Positions 5,407 through 6,148 of a stretch of DNA of 6,148 nucleotides are shown here, in pieces. Position 1 is the stretch's first letter; each line of letters opens with the position of its first letter. The translations under genes and the position numbers were made by a program. The notes under the pieces were generated by a model that was not told the DNA's origin, made no database searches, and saw only the letters and a list, made by a program, of their open reading frames with translations. Source of the DNA: an uncultured Candidatus Saccharibacteria bacterium (lineage in GTDB: Bacteria; Patescibacteriota; Saccharimonadia; Saccharimonadales; Saccharimonadaceae); the NCBI GenBank assembly GCA_947095985.1, contig CAMUPZ010000033.1, positions 1-6,148 on the forward strand, in the 5' to 3' direction.

Positions 5407-6063
5407 ATGGACGAAGTCATTCTTATCGATAAGCCACAAGGTTTGACTAGCTTTGGGGTGGTGGCGCGCTTGCGACGAGTTTTATCCAATCAAGCGGGTA
5501 AGAAAGTGAAAGTTGGCCATACGGGTACGCTTGATCCGTTCGCGACAGGATTAATGATTATTGTAACAGGCAAGAAATGTCGGGAAGCCGAGACGTTTAC
5601 TAAGCTAGATAAATGGTATGAGGCGGAGATTATCCTAGGAAAGAAAAGCTCGACGGGTGATCCTGAGGGTGAAATTGCTGAAGTATCTGACTATGTACCG
5701 AATGTAGAAGAAGTCCAGCAGGTAATTGGTCAGTTTGTGGGGAAAATTGAGCAGACCCCGCCGATTTTTAGCGCAATAAAAATTAACGGTCAGCGAGCTT
5801 ATAAATTGGCGCGCGAAGGGAAGCAAGTGGAGATTCCCCAGCGTACGGTGGAAATTTATTCATTGGAACTATTATCTTATGAATATCCTAAGTTAAGAAT
5901 CAAAACTCATGTTTCTAGCGGAACTTATATCCGAACATTAGCGGTGGATATTGGTGAGAAGTTAAATACGGGTGCGTATTGCGAGAATTTGCGGCGCACG
6001 CAAATAGCCGATTATCTCATTAAGGAAGCGAAGACCTTGGCGGATTTTGGGATTACTAGCTAA
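5407..6063 (+). CDS. truB: tRNA pseudouridine(55) synthase TruB, short form without PUA domain
   Basis: Converts U55 of the tRNA T-arm to pseudouridine and acts as a tRNA folding chaperone. Numbered from the ATG at 5407, the catalytic motif is GHTGTLDPFATG with nucleophile Asp43. The family Tyr is in KWYEAEI, followed by LGKKSSTGDPEG. The conserved QTPPIFSAIK has Phe where most have Tyr. The C-terminal SSGTYIRTLAVDIG and LRRTQIADY carry the Arg and Leu of the active site. The protein has 218 residues against about 300-314 in B. subtilis and E. coli. It stops soon after the catalytic domain, so the C-terminal PUA-type domain is absent. An in-frame TTG at 5404 directly follows the upstream stop. 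The ATG is preferred, though AGGG at 5391-5394 is spaced better for the TTG (9 nt against 12). It is 3 nt behind the DHH-like gene and surely co-transcribed. Confidence 0.96.
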   Translation: MDEVILIDKPQGLTSFGVVARLRRVLSNQAGKKVKVGHTGTLDPFATGLMIIVTGKKCREAETFTKLDKWYEAEIILGKKSSTGDPEGEIAEVSDYVPNVEEVQQVIGQFVGKIEQTPPIFSAIKINGQRAYKLAREGKQVEIPQRTVEIYSLELLSYEYPKLRIKTHVSSGTYIRTLAVDIGEKLNTGAYCENLRRTQIADYLIKEAKTLADFGITS

Positions 6064-6092
6064 TTGCAAAAAGCTGAGTAACTTGGTATAAT
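6064..6092 (+). promoter_or_regulatory. rpsO promoter (TTGCAA, 17 bp, TGGTATAAT), nearly leaderless
   Basis: TTGCAA at 6064-6069 and a perfect TATAAT at 6087-6092 are spaced by 17 bp, with an extended -10 TG at 6084-6085. The -35 starts right after the truB stop. Predicted start is near 6099, only about 3 nt before the ATG at 6102, so no Shine-Dalgarno site can fit. The bases TTGGTATAAT closely match TATGGTATAAT upstream of the gene at 609. Confidence 0.82.
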
Positions 6093-6101
6093 AACAGGGC
6101 T

Positions 6102-6148
6102 ATGATTAGCAAAGATAATAAAGCGAAAGCAATTGCTTTGACTCAGGT
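6102..6148 (+). CDS. rpsO: Small ribosomal subunit protein S15, N-terminal 15 codons (3' end outside the window)
   Basis: The frame opens MISKDNKAKAIALTQ and continues past the window edge. The start resembles S15 proteins of Patescibacteria as I remember them. The position directly after truB fits, since rpsO follows truB (often with ribF between) in many bacteria. S15 binds the central domain of 16S rRNA and nucleates platform assembly. Only 15 complete codons are visible, before the diagnostic DTGS-EVQ region, so the call leans on context. It has its own strong promoter, and no terminator is seen after truB, so read-through from the operon is also possible. Confidence 0.75.
   Translation, partial: MISKDNKAKAIALTQ

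Noticed and set aside
6056..6080. Hairpin terminator after truB
   Set aside because: Only a 4-bp AGCT pairing across an A-rich loop is visible, with no G/C stem or U-tract.
1..6148. UGA recoded as Gly (as in Gracilibacteria/SR1)
   Set aside because: UGA is used as the mutM stop at a normal C-terminus, and no gene here has an in-frame UGA in its body.
1..6148. CRISPR array, IS element, phage gene, tRNA or att site
   Set aside because: Nothing resembling regularly spaced repeats, transposase motifs, terminal inverted repeats or a tRNA cloverleaf was seen; nearly all of the sequence is housekeeping coding DNA.

Overview
The window reads as a dense piece of bacterial core chromosome, most likely from a Candidate Phyla Radiation (Patescibacteria) organism, with Saccharibacteria (TM7) the best guess. 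The reasons are several trimmed or restyled housekeeping proteins (TruB without a PUA domain, S20 with a Lys/Ala/Pro tail, a restyled Fpg), tight gene packing, the S15 start sequence, and standard stop codons, including TGA used as a stop. The lineage is inferred from remembered family styles and was not tested by a search.

Layout. 1-588 is the 3' end of polA (DNA polymerase I palm and fingers). An apparently leaderless gene for a single-pass membrane protein of unknown function follows (609-1253). After it come mutM/fpg (1261-2229) and holA (2226-3125), joined by a 4-base ATGA overlap. Together these form a replication and base-excision-repair block on the + strand. A hairpin between the convergent genes ends rpsT (S20, minus strand, 3178-3546). 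A 159-bp region holds two back-to-back promoters that diverge into rpsT and into a second + strand block. That block is a DHH-phosphoesterase-like protein with decayed catalytic motifs and a roughly 300-residue disordered tail (3706-5403), then truB (5407-6063). A new promoter then precedes rpsO (S15), which starts at 6102 and runs off the window.

How the genes relate. PolA, Fpg and the Pol III delta subunit cover gap filling, oxidised-purine removal and clamp loading. In Firmicutes and other phyla, DHH/nrnA, truB, ribF and rpsO follow infB and rbfA. Here the DHH-truB-rpsO order survives without ribF, so the DHH-like gene looks like an old syntenic member of a translation cluster that has lost its active site.

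Points to look at first: the pseudo-DHH protein with its tail; extended -10 promoters (TGGTATAAT) placed so that transcripts start at or about 3 nt before the start codon; HDS in place of HDE in PolA motif C; and an Fpg with an insertion and a Cys-to-His change in its zinc finger. No tRNA, rRNA, CRISPR, IS element or phage gene was seen. There is no gene-free stretch over 300 bases.
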